DNA of 64,000 nucleotides from Gibbula magus (Eukaryota; Mollusca; Gastropoda; Trochida; Trochidae), in the NCBI GenBank assembly GCA_936450465.1, contig OW388302.1, forward strand, positions 59,618,328 through 59,682,327, given 5' to 3'. The notes beneath the pieces were generated by a model, which saw nothing but the letters and a program-made list of their open reading frames with translations, had not been told where the DNA came from and searched no databases. Both the position numbers and the translations under genes were made by a program. Below are positions 1-11,967 of the stretch, in pieces (position 1 is the first letter of the stretch; every line of letters begins with the position of its first letter).

Positions 1-1373
1 AAAAGACATTTAAGAGTGTGTTTGTAATGATATTACACGTATTTAGAGTGGTTTGACGCCAAGTTCATGGGGAAAATGGATTTCACCCAAAATGACGTAC
101 CTAAACTCCAAGTTAAGGTACGTACTTTTTTCATTTTTTTTGAAAAAAATCAAAATAAAGGCTTCTTCTGGAAAAGACATTTAAGAGTGTGATTGTAATG
201 ATATTACACGTGTTTAGAGTGTTTTGAGGCCAAATTCATGGGGAAAATGGATTTCATAAAAGATGACGTACCTAAAATCCAAGTTAAGGTACGTACTTTT
301 TTCATTTTTTTTGAAAAAAATAAAAATAAAGGCTTCTTCTGGAAAAGACATTTAAGAGTGTGATTGTAATGATATTACAAGTGTTTAGAGTGTCTTGATG
401 CCAAATTCATGGGGAAAATGGATTTCATAAAAATTACGTACCTAAAATCCGAGTTTAGGTACGTGCTTTTTTCGTTTTTTTGGAAAAAAATCAAAATAAA
501 GGCTTTTTCTGGAAAAGACATTTGAAAGTGTGTTTGTAATGATATTACACGAATTTAGAGTGGTTTGACGCCAAGTTCATGGGGAAAATGGATTTCACCC
601 AAAATGACGTACCTAAACTCCAAGTTTAGGTAAGTATTTTTTTTATTTTTTTTGTTGAAAAAAATCAATATAAAGGCTTTTTCTGGAAAAGATTTTTAAG
701 AGTGTGTTTGTAATGATATTACAAGTGTTTAGAATGGTTTGAGGCCAGATTCATGGGGAAAATGGATTTCACCCAAAATGACGTACCTAATCTCCGAGTT
801 TAGGTATGTACTTTTTTCATATTTTTTTAGAAAATTCAAAATAAAGGATATTTCTGGAAAAGACATTTAAGAGTGTGTTTGTAATGATATTAAAAGTGTT
901 TAGAGTGGTTTGAGGCCAAATTCATGGAGAAAATGGATTTCACCCAAAATGACGTAAGTAAACTCAGAGTCTAGGCACGTACTTTTTTCATTTTTTTTGA
1001 AAAAAATCAAAATAAAGGCTTCTTCTGGAAAAGATATTTAAGAGTGTGATTGTAATGATACTACACGTGTTTAGAGGGGTTTGACGCCAAATTCATGGGG
1101 AAAATGGATTTCACCCAAAATGACGTACCTAAACTCCAAGTTTAGGTAAGTATTTTTTTTATTTTTTTTGTTGAAAAAAATCAATATAAAGGCTTTTTCT
1201 GGAAAAGATTTTTAAGAGTGTGTTTGTAATGATATTACAAGTGTTTAGAATGGTTTGAGGCCAGATTCATGGGGAAAATGGATTTCACCCAAAATGACGT
1301 ACCTAATCTCCGAGTTTAGGTATGTACTTTTTTCATATTTTTTTAGAAAATTCAAAATAAAGGATATTTCTGG
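1..1373. repeat. 1.37-kb block, left copy (partner 9929-11301)
   Basis: Eight consecutive monomers match the block starting 9928 bp downstream in order and in private variants. Shared variants include CTCCAAGTTAAGG, AAAGATGACG, GTGTCTTGATGCC, ACACGAATTTAGAG and TAGAGGGGTTTGACG. Agreement ends where the monomer 1374-1544 (GTAAGTAAACTCAGAGTCTAGG) follows here but is absent in the partner. Confidence 0.85.
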
Positions 1374-2056
1374 AAAAGACATTTAAGAGTGTGTTTGTAA
1401 TGATATTAAAAGTGTTTAGAGTGGTTTGAGGCCAAATTCATGGAGAAAATGGATTTCACCCAAAATGACGTAAGTAAACTCAGAGTCTAGGTACGTACTT
1501 TTTTCATTTTTTTTGAAAAAAATCAAAATAAAGGCTTCTTCTGGAAAAGACATTTAAGAGTGTGATTGTAATGATATTACACGTGTTTAGAGTGGTTTGA
1601 CGCCAAATTCATGGGGAAAATGGATTTCACCCAAAATGACTTACCTAAACTCCGAGTTTAGGTACGTACTTTTTTCATTTTTTTTTAAAAAATTCAAAAT
1701 AAAGGCTTTTTCTGGAAAAGACATTTAAGAGTGTGCTTGTAATGATATTACACGTGTTTAGAGTGGTTTGACGCCAAGTTCATGGGGAAAATGGATTCCA
1801 CCCAAAATGACGTACCTAAACTCCGAGTTTAGTTACGTACTTTTTCATTTTTTTTTGAAAAAATTCAAAATAAAGGCTTTTTCTGGAAAAGACATTTAAG
1901 AGTGTGTTTGTAATGATATTACACGTGTTTAGAGTGTTTTGAGGCCAAATTCATGGGGAAAATGGATTTCACCCAAAATGACGTACCTAATCTCCGAGTT
2001 TAGGTACGTACTTTTTTCATTTTTTTGAAAAAAATCAAAATAAAGGCTTTTTCTGG

Positions 2057-2227
2057 AAAAGACATTTAAGAGTGTGTTTGTAATGATATTACACGTGTTT
2101 AGAGTGGTTTGAGGCCAAATTCATGGGGAAAATGGATTTCACCCAAAATGACGTACCTAATCTCCGAGTTTAGGTACGTACTTTTTTCATTTTTTTTGAA
2201 AAAAATCAAAATAAAGGCTTTTTCTGG
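2057..2227 (+). repeat. Representative type C monomer (171 bp)
   Basis: Type C combines ACACGTGTTTAGAG, GTGGTTTGAGGCCAAATTC and TTTCACCCAAAATG with CTAATCTCCGAG. It therefore shares its left part with B and its CACCC block with A. The CTAATCTCC change puts mismatches into the left arm of the 29-bp dyad. Type C is the dominant form of domain I. A sub-form has GGTATGTACTTTTTTCATA, then TTTTTTTAGAAAATTC and AAAGGATATTTCTGG. Confidence 0.85.
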
Positions 2228-2911
2228 AAAAGACATTTAAGAGTGTGTTTGTAATGATATTACACGTGTTTAGAATGGTTTGAGGCCAAATTCATGGGGA
2301 AAATGGATTTCACCCAAAATGACGTACCTAATCTCCGAGTTTAGGTATGTACTTTTTTCATTTTTTTGGAAAAAATTCAAAATAAAGGCTTTTTCTGGAA
2401 AAGACATTTAAGAGTGTGTTTGTAATGATATTACACGTGTTTAGAGTGGTTTGAGGCCAAATTCATTGGGAAAATGGATTTCACCCAAAATGACGTACCT
2501 AAACTGCGAGTTTAGGTACGTACTTTTACATTTTTTTTGAAAAAATTCAAATTAAAGGCTTTTTCTGGAAAAGACAAATTTAAGAGTGTGTTTGTAATGA
2601 TATTACACGTGTTTAGAGTGTTTTGAGACCAAATCTATGGGGAAAATGGATTTCACCCAAAATGACGTAAGTAAACTCAGAGTTTAGGTACGTACTTTTT
2701 TCATTTTTTTTGAAAAAATTCAAAATAAAGGCTTCTTCTGGAAAAGACATTTAAAAGTGTGTTTGTAATGATATTACACGTGTTTAGAGTGGTTTGAGGC
2801 CAAATTCATGGGGAAAATGTATTTCACCCAAAATGACGTACCTAAACTGCGAGTTTAGGTACGTACTTTTACATTTTTTTAAAAAAAATTAAAAATAAAG
2901 GCTTTTTCTGG

Positions 2912-3087
2912 AAAAGACATTTAAGAGTGTGTTTGTAATGATATTACACGTGTTTACAGTGGTTTGAGGCCAAATTCATGGGGAAAATGGATTTCACCCA
3001 AAATGACGTACCTAAACTCCGAGTTTAGGTAAGTATTTTTTTTCTTTTTTTTTGTTGAAAAAAATCAATATAAAGGCTTTTTTCTGG
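2912..3087 (+). repeat. Representative type D monomer (long form, ~176 bp)
   Basis: This form replaces the usual GGTACGTAC with GGTAAGTAT. It has an expanded T-tract with an internal C and a TTGTTG insertion, then ATCAATATAAAGGC instead of ATCAAAATAAAGGC. The GTAAGTAT hallmark recurs at 630, 1146, 3029, 10558, 11074, 13126, 16550, 17066 and 19289, all in domain I. Degenerate relatives occur near 24430 and 25626. The even spread, one or two per supra-unit, makes it a useful HOR marker. Confidence 0.85.
3069..3076 (+). promoter_or_regulatory. TATA-like octamer in type D monomers
   Basis: TATAAAGG arises from a single A-to-T change in the ubiquitous CAAAATAAAGG. It recurs in all nine type D monomers, and near 24469 and 57565. 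It resembles a TATA box by sequence only; no start site, gene or transcript is visible, so a promoter role is speculative. Confidence 0.2.
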
Positions 3088-4287
3088 AAAAGATATTTAA
3101 GAGTGTGTTTGTAATGATATTACAAGTGTTTAGAATGGTTTGAGGCCAGATTCATGGGGAAAATGGATTTCACCCAAAATGACGTACCTAATCTCCGAGT
3201 TTAGGTATGTACTTTTTTCATATTTTTTTAAAAAATTCAAAATAAAGGATATTTCTGGAAAAGACATTTAAGAGTGTGTTTGTAATGATATTAAAAGTGT
3301 TTAGAGTGGTTTGAGGCCAAATTCATGGGGAAAATGGATTTCACCCAAAATGACGTAACTAAACTCCGAGTTTAGGTACGTACTTTTTTAATTTTTTTTG
3401 GAAAAAATTCAAAATAAATGCTTCTTCTGGAAAAGACATTTAAGAGTGTGTTTGTAATGATATTACACGTATTTAGAGTGGTTTGACGCCAAATTCATGG
3501 GGAAAATGGATTTCACCCAAAATGACTTACCTAAACTCCGAGTTTAGGTACGTACTTTTTTTCATTTTTTTTGAAAAAATTCAAAATAAAGGCTTTTTCC
3601 GGAAAAGACATTTAAGAGTGTGTTTGTAATGATATTACACGTGTTTAGAGTGTTTTGAGGCCAAATTCATGGGGAAAATGGATTTCACCCAAAATGACGT
3701 ACCTAAACTCCGAGTTTAGGTACGTACTTTTTCATTTTTTTTGAAAAAAATCAAAATAAAGACTTTTTCTGGAAAAGACATTAAAGAGTGTGTTTGTAAT
3801 GATATTACACGTGTTTAGAATGGTTTGAGGCCAAATTCATGGGGGAAATGGATTTCACCCAAAATGACGTACCTAATCTCCGACTTTTGGTATGTACTTT
3901 CTTCATATTTTTTTAGAAAATTCAAAATAAAGGATATTTCTGGAAAAGACATTTAAGAGCGTGTTTGTAATGATATTAAAAGTGTTTAGAGTGGTTTCAG
4001 GCCAAATTCATGGAGAAAATGGATTTCACCCAAAATGACGTAACTTAACTCCAAGTTTAGGTACGTACTTTTTTCATTTTTTTGGAAAAAATTCAAAATA
4101 AAGGCTTCTTCTGGAAAAGACATTTAAGAGTGTGTTTGTAATGATATTACACGTATTTAGAGTGGTTTGAGGCCAAATTCATAGGGAAAATGGATTTCAC
4201 CCAAAATGACGTACCTAAACTCTGAGTTTAGGTACGTACTTTTTTCATTTTTTTAAAAAAAAAAATCAAAATAAAGGCTTTTTCTGG
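3088..4287. repeat. 7-mer HOR (1200 bp), first supra-unit, copy 1
   Basis: Seven monomers repeat at an exact 1200-bp offset in the following copy. Private markers include GACATTAAAGAGTG, CATGGGGGAAATGG, CTCCGACTTTTGG, GGTTTCAGGCC and CATAGGGAAAATGG. The first monomers of this copy differ more (CCAGATTC and GATATTTAAG), which shows it borders the type D monomer. Confidence 0.88.
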
Positions 4288-5487
4288 AAAAGACATTTAA
4301 GAGTGTGTTTGTAATGATATTACACGTGTTTAGAATGGTTTGAGGCCAAATTCATGGGGAAAATGGATTTCACCCAAAATGACGTACCTAATCTCCGAAT
4401 TTAAGTATGTACTTTTTTCATATTTTTTTAGAAAATTCAAAATAAAGGATATTTCTGGAAAAGACATTTAAGAGTGTGTTTGTAATGATATTAAAAGTGT
4501 TTAGAGTGGTTTGAGGCCAAATTCATGGAGAAAATGGATTTCACCCAAAATGACGTAACTAAACTCCGAGTTTAGGTACGTACTTTTTTCATTTTTTTTG
4601 GAAAAAATTCAAAATAAATGCTTCTTCTGGAAAAGACATTTAAGAGTGTGTTTGTAATGATATTACACGTATTTAGAGTGGTTTGACGCCAAATTCATGG
4701 GGAAAATGGATTTCACCCAAAATGACTTACCTAAACTCCGAGTTTAGGTACGTACTTTTTTTAATTTTTTTTGAAAAAATTCAAAATAAAGGCTTTTTCC
4801 GGAAAAGACATTTAAGAGTGTGTTTGTAATGATATTACACGTGTTTAGAGTGTTTTGAGGCCAAATTCATGGGGAAAATGGATTTCACCCAAAATGACGT
4901 ACCTAAACTCCGAGTTTAGGTACGTACTTTTTCATTTTTTTTGAAAAAAATCAAAATAAAGACTTTTTCTGGAAAAGACATTAAAGAGTGTGTTTGTAAT
5001 GATATTACACGTGTTTAGAATGGTTTGAGGCCAAATTCATGGGGGAAATGGATTTCACCCAAAATGACGTACCTAATCTCCGACTTTTGGTATGTACTTT
5101 CTTCATATTTTTTTAGAAAATTCAAAATAAAGGATATTTCTGGAAAAGACATTTAAGAGCGTGTTTGTAATGATATTAAAAGTGTTTAGAGTGGTTTCAG
5201 GCCAAATTCATGGAGAAAATGGATTTCACCCAAAATGACGTAACTTAACTCCAAGTTTAGGTACGTACTTTTTTCATTTTTTTGGAAAAAATTCAAAATA
5301 AAGGCTTCTTCTGGAAAAGACATTTAAGAGTGTGTTTGTAATGATATTACACGTATTTAGAGTGGTTTGAGGCCAAATTCATAGGGAAAATGGATTTCAC
5401 CCAAAATGACGTACCTAAACTCTGAGTTTAGGTACGTACTTTTTTCATTTTTTTTTAAAAAAAAATCAAAATAAAGGCTTTTACTGG
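4288..5487. repeat. 7-mer HOR (1200 bp), first supra-unit, copy 2
   Basis: This is a near-identical tandem partner of 3088-4287. Long stretches are base-for-base the same, with isolated differences such as TTAAGTATG at the dyad of the first monomer. It is followed by a different doublet (5488-5827). Confidence 0.88.
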
Positions 5488-5827
5488 AAAAGACATTTAA
5501 GAGTGTGTTTGTAATGATATTACACGTGTTTAAAGTGGTTTGAGTCCAAATTCATGGGGAAAATGTATTTCACCCAAAATGACGTACTTAAACTGCGAGT
5601 TTAGGTACGTACTTTTACATTTTTTTTGAAAAAATTCTAAATAAAGGCTTTTTCTGGAAAAGACATTTAAGAGTGTGTTTGTAATGATATTACACGTGTT
5701 TAGAGTGGTTTGAGGCCAAATTCATGGGGAAAATGTATTTCACCCAAAATGACGTACTTAAACTGCGAGTTTAGGTACGTACTTTTACATTTTTTTTGAA
5801 AAAATTCTAAATAAAGGCTTTTTCTGG
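5488..5827. repeat. Near-identical monomer doublet (2 x 170 bp)
   Basis: Two adjacent 170-bp monomers share AAAATGTATTTCACCC, GACGTACTTAAACTGCGAG, TTTTACATTTT and AAAATTCTAAATAAAGG. The first also has TTTAAAGTGGTTTGAGTCC. The same doublet, including that difference, reappears at 15923-16262, so it was copied as a pair. Confidence 0.85.
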
Positions 5828-8219
5828 AAAAGACATTTAAGAGTGTGTTTGTAATGATATTACACGTGTTTAGAGTGTTTTGAGGCCAAATTCATGGGGA
5901 AAATGGATTTCACCCAAAATGACGTACCTAATCTCCGAGTTAAGGTACGTACTTTTTTCATTTTTTTGAAAAAAATGAAAATAAAGGCTTTTTCTGGAAA
6001 AGACATTTAAGAGTGTGTTTGTAATGATATTACACGTGTTTAGAGTGGTTTGAGGCCAAATCCATGGGGAAAATGGATTTCACCCAAAATGACGTACCTG
6101 AACTGCGAGTTTAGGTACGTACTTTTTTCATTTTTTTGAAAAAAATGAAAATAAAGGCTTTTTCTGGAAAAGACATTTAAGAGTGTGTTTGTAATGATAT
6201 TACAAGTGTTTAGAGTCTTTTGAGGCCAAATTCATGGGGAAACTGGATTTCATAAAAAATGACGTACCTAAAATCCGTGTTTAGGTACGTACTTTTTTCA
6301 TTTTTTTGGGAAAAATTTTACAATAAAGTATATTTCTGGAAAAGACATTTTAGAGTTTGTTTGTAAGGATATTAAAAGTGTTTAGAGTGGTTTGAGGCCA
6401 AATTCATGGAGAAAATGGATTTCACCCAAAATGACGTAACTAAACTCCGAGTTTAGGTACGTACTTTTTCATTTTTTTTTTTAAAATTCAAAATAAAGGC
6501 TTTTTCTGGAAAAGACATTTAAGAGTGTGTTTGTAATGATATTACACGTATTTAGAGTGGTTTGACGCAAAGTTCATGGGGAAAATGGATTTCACCCAAA
6601 ATGACGTACCTAAACTCCGAGTTTAGGTACGTACTTTTTTCATTTTTTTGGAAAAAATTCAAAATAAAGGCTTCTTCTGGAAAATACATTTAAGAGTGTG
6701 TTTGTCATGATATTACACGTGTTTAGAGTGTTTTGAGGCCAAATTCATGGGGAAACTGGATTTCATAAAATATGACGTACCTAAAATCCGTGTTTAGCTA
6801 CGTACTTTTTTCATTTTTTGGGAAAAAAATCAAAATAAAGGTTTTTTCTGGAAAAGACTTTTAAGAGTGTGTTTGTAATGATATTACACGTGTTTGAAGT
6901 GGTTTGAGGCCAAATTCATGGGGAAAATGGATTTCACCCAAAATGACGTACCTAATCTCCGAGTTTAGGTATGTACTTTTTTCATATTTTTTTAAAAAAT
7001 TCAAAATAAAGGATATTTCTGGAAAAGACATTTAAGAGTGTGTTTGTAATGATATTACATGTGGTTAGAGTGTTTTGAGGCCAAATTCATGGGGAAAATT
7101 GATTTCACCCAAAATGACGTACCTAATCTCCAAGTTTAGGTATGTACTTTTTTCATATTTTTTTAGAAAATTCAAATAAAGGATATTTCTGGAAAAGACA
7201 TTTAAGAGTGTGTTTGTAATGATATTACACGTGTTTAGAGTGGTTTGAGGCCAAATTCATGGGGAAAATGGATTTCACCCAAAATGACGTACCTAAACTG
7301 AAAGTTTAGGTACGAACTTTTTTCATTTTTTATATAAAAAAAAATCAAAATAAAGGCTTCTTCTGGAAAAGACATTTAAGAGTGTGTTTGTAATTATATT
7401 ACACGTGTTTAGAGTGTTTTGAGGCCAAATTCATGGGGAAAATGGATTTCACCCAAAATGACGTACCTAAACTCCGAGTTTAGGTAAGTACTTTTTTCAT
7501 TTTTTTAAAAAAAATTCAAAATAAAGGCTTCTTCTGGAAAAGACATTTAAGAGTGTGTTTGTAATGATATTACACGTATTTAGAGTGGTTTGACGCCAAG
7601 TTCATGGGGAAAATGGATTTCACCCAAAATGACGTACCTAAACTCCGAGTTTAGGTACGTACTTTTTTCATTTTTTTTGAAAATATTCAAAATAAAGGCT
7701 TCTTCTGGAAAAGACATTTAAGAGTGTGTTTGTAATGATATTACAAGTGTTTAGAGTGTTTTGAGGCCAAATTCATGGGGAAAATGGATTTCATAAAAAT
7801 TACGTACCTAAAATCCGAGTTTAGGTACGTGCTTTTTTCGTTTTTTTGGAAAAAATTCAAAATAAAGGCTTTTTCTGGAAAAGACATTTAAGAGTGTGTT
7901 TGTAATGATATTACACGTATTTAGAGTGGTTTGACGCCAAGTTCATGGGGAAAATGGATTTCACCCAAAATGACGTACCTAAACTCCGAGTTTAGGTACG
8001 TTCTTTTTCATTTTTTTGGAAAAAATTCAAAATAAAGGCTTTTTCTGGAAAAGACATTTAAGAGTGTGTTTGTAATGATATTACACGTGTTTAGAGTGTT
8101 TTGAGGGCAAATTCATGGGGAAAATGGATTTCATAAAAAATGACGTACCTAAAATCCAAGTTTAGGTACGTACTTTTTTCAATTTTTTGGAAAAAAATCA
8201 AAATAAAGGCTTTTTCTGG
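5828..8219. repeat. Mixed A/B/C monomers without a long HOR
   Basis: About fourteen monomers of mixed types continue the array. Markers include the GGGGAAACTGGATTTCATAAAA variant near 6240 and again near 6750, and a singleton at 7023 with ATTACATGTGGTTAG. I did not find a clean long-period duplication covering this stretch. Confidence 0.7.
7023..7192 (+). repeat. Private-variant monomer shared with domain IV
   Basis: This 170-bp monomer carries ATTACATGTGGTTAGAG, GGGGAAAATTGATTTC and CTAATCTCCAAG together. The same combination occurs at 35752-35921 and 36776-36945, nearly 29 kb away. The flanking monomers there are unrelated, and the 3' end differs after the dyad. Confidence 0.85.
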
Positions 8220-9243
8220 AAAAGACATTTAAGAGTGTGTTTGTAATGATATTACACGTGTTTAGAGTGGTTTGAGGCCAAATTCATGGAGAAAATGGAT
8301 TTCACCCAAAATGACGTAACTAAACTCCGAGTTTAGGTACGTACTTTTTTCATTTTTTTGGAAAAAAATCAAAATAAAGGCTTTTTCTGGAAAAGACATT
8401 TAAGAGTGTGTTTGTAATGATATTACACGTATTTAGAGTGGTCTGACGCCAAGTTCATGGGGAAAATGGATTTCACCCAAAATGACGTACCTAAACTCCG
8501 AGTTTAGGTACGTACTTTTTCATTTTTTTTGAAAAAATTCAAAATAAAGGCTTTTTCTGGAAAAGACATTTAAGAGTGTGTTTGTAATGATATTACACGT
8601 GTTTAGAGTCTTTTGAGGCCAAATTCATGGGGAAAATGGATTTCATGAAAAATGACGTACCTAAAATCCAAGTTTAGGTACGTACTTTTTTCAATTTTTT
8701 GGAAAAAAATCAAAATAAAGGCTTTTTCTGGAAAAGACATTTAAGAGTGTGTTTGTAATGATATTACACGTGTTTAGAGTGGTTTGAGGCCAAATTCATG
8801 GAGAAAATGGATTTCACCCAAAATGACGTAACTAAACTCCGAGTTTAGGTACGTACTTTTTTCATTTTTTTGGAAAAAAATCAAAATAAAGGCTTTTTCT
8901 GGAAAAGACATTTAAGAGTGTGTTTGTAATGATATTACACGTATTTAGAGTGTTTTGACGCCAAGTTCATGGGGAAACTGGATTTCACCCAAAATGACGT
9001 ACCTAAACTCCGAGTTTAGGTACGTACTTTTTCATTTTTTTTGAAAAAATTCAAAATAAAGGCTTTTTCTGGAAAAGACATTTAAGAGTGTGTTTGTAAT
9101 GATATTACACGTGTTTAGAGTCTTTTGAGGCCAAATTCATGGGGAAAATGGATTTCATGAAAAATGACGTACCTAAAATCCAAGTTTAGGTACGTACTTT
9201 TTTCATTTTTTTGGAAAAAAATCAAAATAAAGGCTTCTTCTGG
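8220..9243. repeat. Trimer HOR, two copies of 512 bp
   Basis: Copies at 8220-8731 and 8732-9243 share the monomer order: CATGGAGAAAATGG with GTAACTAAACTCC, then a type A monomer, then GAGTCTTTTGAGG with CATGAAAAATG. Small differences (GTGGTCTGACG against GTGTTTTGACG, and CAATTTTTT against CATTTTTTT) separate them. Confidence 0.85.
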
Positions 9244-10099
9244 AAAAGACATTTAAGAGTGTGTTTGTAATGATATTACACGTATTTAGAGTGGTTTGAC
9301 GCCAAGTTCATGGGGAAAATGGATTTCACCCAAAATGACGTACCTAAACTCCGAGTTTAGGTACGTACTTTTTCATTTTTTATGGAAAAAATTCAAAATA
9401 AAGGCTTTTTCTGGAAAAGACATTTAAGAGTGTGTTTGTAATGATATTACACGTATTTAGAGTAGTTTGACGCCAAGTTCATGGGGAAAATGGATTTCAC
9501 CCAAAATGACGTACCTAAACTCCAAGTTTAGGTACGTACTTTTTTCATTTTGTTGGTAAAAATTCAAAATAAAGGCTTTTTCTGGAAAAGACATTTAAGA
9601 GTGTGTTTGTAATGATATTACACGTATTTAGAGTGGTTTGACGCCAAGTTCATGGGGAAAATGGATTTCACCCAAAATGACGTACCTAAACTCCGAGTTT
9701 AGGTACGTACTTTTACATTTTTTTTGGAAAAAATTCAAAATAAAGGCTTTTTCTGGAAAAGACATTTAAGAGTGTGTTTGTAATGATATTACACGTATTT
9801 AGAGTGGTTTGACGCCAAGTTCATGGGGAAAATGGATTTCACCCAAAATGACGTACCTAAAATCCGAGTTTAGGTACGTACTTTTTTCGTTTTTTTGGAA
9901 AAAAATCAAAATAGAGTTTTTTTTCTGGAAAAGACATTTAAGAGTGTGTTTGTAATGATATTACACGTATTTAGAGTGGTTTGACGCCAAGTTCATGGGG
10001 AAAATGGATTTCACCCAAAATGACGTACCTAAACTCCAAGTTAAGGTACGTACTTTTTTCATTTTTTTTGAAAAAAATCAAAATAAAGGCTTCTTCTGG
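9244..10099. repeat. Homotypic run of five type A monomers
   Basis: Monomers starting at 9244, 9415, 9586, 9757 and 9929 all carry CGTATTTAGAG with GTTTGACGCC or GTAGTTTGACGCC, and CACCCAAAATG. Elsewhere type A is usually interleaved with other types. The run ends inside the 1.37-kb block. Confidence 0.75.
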
Positions 10100-11301
10100 A
10101 AAAGACATTTAAGAGTGTGATTGTAATGATATTACACGTGTTTAGAGTGTTTTGAGGCCAAATTCATGGGGAAAATGGATTTCATAAAAGATGACGTACC
10201 TAAAATCCAAGTTAAGGTACGTACTTTTTTCATTTTTTTTGAAAAAAATCAAAATAAAGGCTTCTTCTGGAAAAGACATTTAAGAGTGTGATTGTAATGA
10301 TATTACAAGTGTTTAGAGTGTCTTGATGCCAAATTCATGGGGAAAATGGATTTCATAAAAATTACGTACCTAAAATCCGAGTTTAGGTACGTGCTTTTTT
10401 CGTTTTTTTGGAAAAAAATCAAAATAAAGGCTTTTTCTGGAAAAGACATTTAAGAGTGTGTTTGTAATGATATTACACGAATTTAGAGTGGTTTGACGCC
10501 AAGTTCATGGGGAAAATGGATTTCACCCAAAATGACGTACCTAAACTCCAAGTTTAGGTAAGTATTTTTTTTCTTTTTTTTGTTGAAAAAAATCAATATA
10601 AAGGCTTTTTCTGGAAAAGATTTTTAAGAGTGTGTTTGTAATGATATTACAAGTGTTTAGAATGGTTTGAGGCCAGATTCATGGGGAAAATGGATTTCAC
10701 CCAAAATGACGTACCTAATCTCCGAGTTTAGGTATGTACTTTTTTCATATTTTTTTAGAAAATTCAAAATAAAGGATATTTCTGGAAAAGACATTTAAGA
10801 GTGTGTTTGTAATGATATTAAAAGTGTTTAGAGTGGTTTGAGGCCAAATTCATGGAGAAAATGGATTTCACCCAAAATGACGTAAGTAAACTCAGAGTCT
10901 AGGCACGTACTTTTTTCATTTTTTTTGAAAAAAATCAAAATAAAGGCTTCTTCTGGAAAAGATATTTAAGAGTGTGATTGTAATGATACTACACGTGTTT
11001 AGAGGGGTTTGACGCCAAATTCATGGGGAAAATGGATTTCACCCAAAATGACGTACCTAAACTCCAAGTTTAGGTAAGTATTTTTTTTATTTTTTTTGTT
11101 GAAAAAAATCAATATAAAGGCTTTTTCTGGAAAAGATTTTTAAGAGTGTGTTTGTAATGATATTACAAGTGTTTAGAATGGTTTGAGGCCAGATTCATGG
11201 GGAAAATGGATTTCACCCAAAATGACGTACCTAATCTCCGAGTTTAGGTATGTACTTTTTTCATATTTTTTTAGAAAATTCAAAATAAAGGATATTTCTG
11301 G
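9929..11301. repeat. 1.37-kb block, right copy (partner 1-1373)
   Basis: This is the same eight-monomer order as the left edge of the window, with only scattered base and homopolymer differences. After it, the array skips directly to the equivalent of 1545. One 171-bp monomer present in the left copy (1374-1544), and seen again at 15239-15409, is therefore missing here. Confidence 0.85.
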
Positions 11302-11949
11302 AAAAGACATTTAAGAGTGTGATTGTAATGATATTACACGTGTTTAGAGTGGTTTGACGCCAAATTCATGGGGAAAATGGATTTCACCCAAAATGACTTA
11401 CCTAAACTCCGAGTTTAGGTACGTACTTTTTTCATTTTTTTTTTAAAAATTCAAAATAAAGGCTTTTTCTGGAAAAGACATTTAAGAGTGTGTTTGTAAT
11501 GATATTACACGTGTTTAGAGTGGTTTGACGCCAAGTTCATGGGGAAAATGGATTCCACCCAAAATGACGTACCTAAACTCCGAGTTTAGTTACGTACTTT
11601 TTCATTTTTTTTTGAAAAAATTCAACATAAAGGCTTTTTCTGGAAAAGACATTTAAGAGTGTGTTTGTAATGATATTACACGTGTTTAGAGTGTTTTGAG
11701 GCCAAATTCATGGGGAAAATGGATTTCACCCAAAATGACGTACCTAATCTGCGAGTTAAGGTACGTACTTTTTTCATTTTTTTGAAAAAAATAAAAATAA
11801 AGGCTTTTTCTGGAAAAGACATTTAAGAGTGTGTTTGTAATGATATTACACGTGTTTAGAGTGGTTTGAGGCCAAATTCATGGGGAAAATGGATTTCACC
11901 CAAAATGACGTACCTAAACTGCGAGTTTAGGTACGTACTTTTACATTTT

Positions 11950-11967
11950 TTTTGAAAAAATTCAAAA
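11950..11967. repeat. T-tract/A-tract junction with 7-bp inverted arms (representative copy)
   Basis: TTTTGAA and TTCAAAA arms surround AAAA, inside a run of T followed by A. The junction lies about 25 bp after the 29-bp dyad in most monomers, and its homopolymer lengths account for most of the monomer-length variation. Phased A/T tracts of this kind usually bend DNA and affect nucleosome positioning; that role is inference here. Confidence 0.7.
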
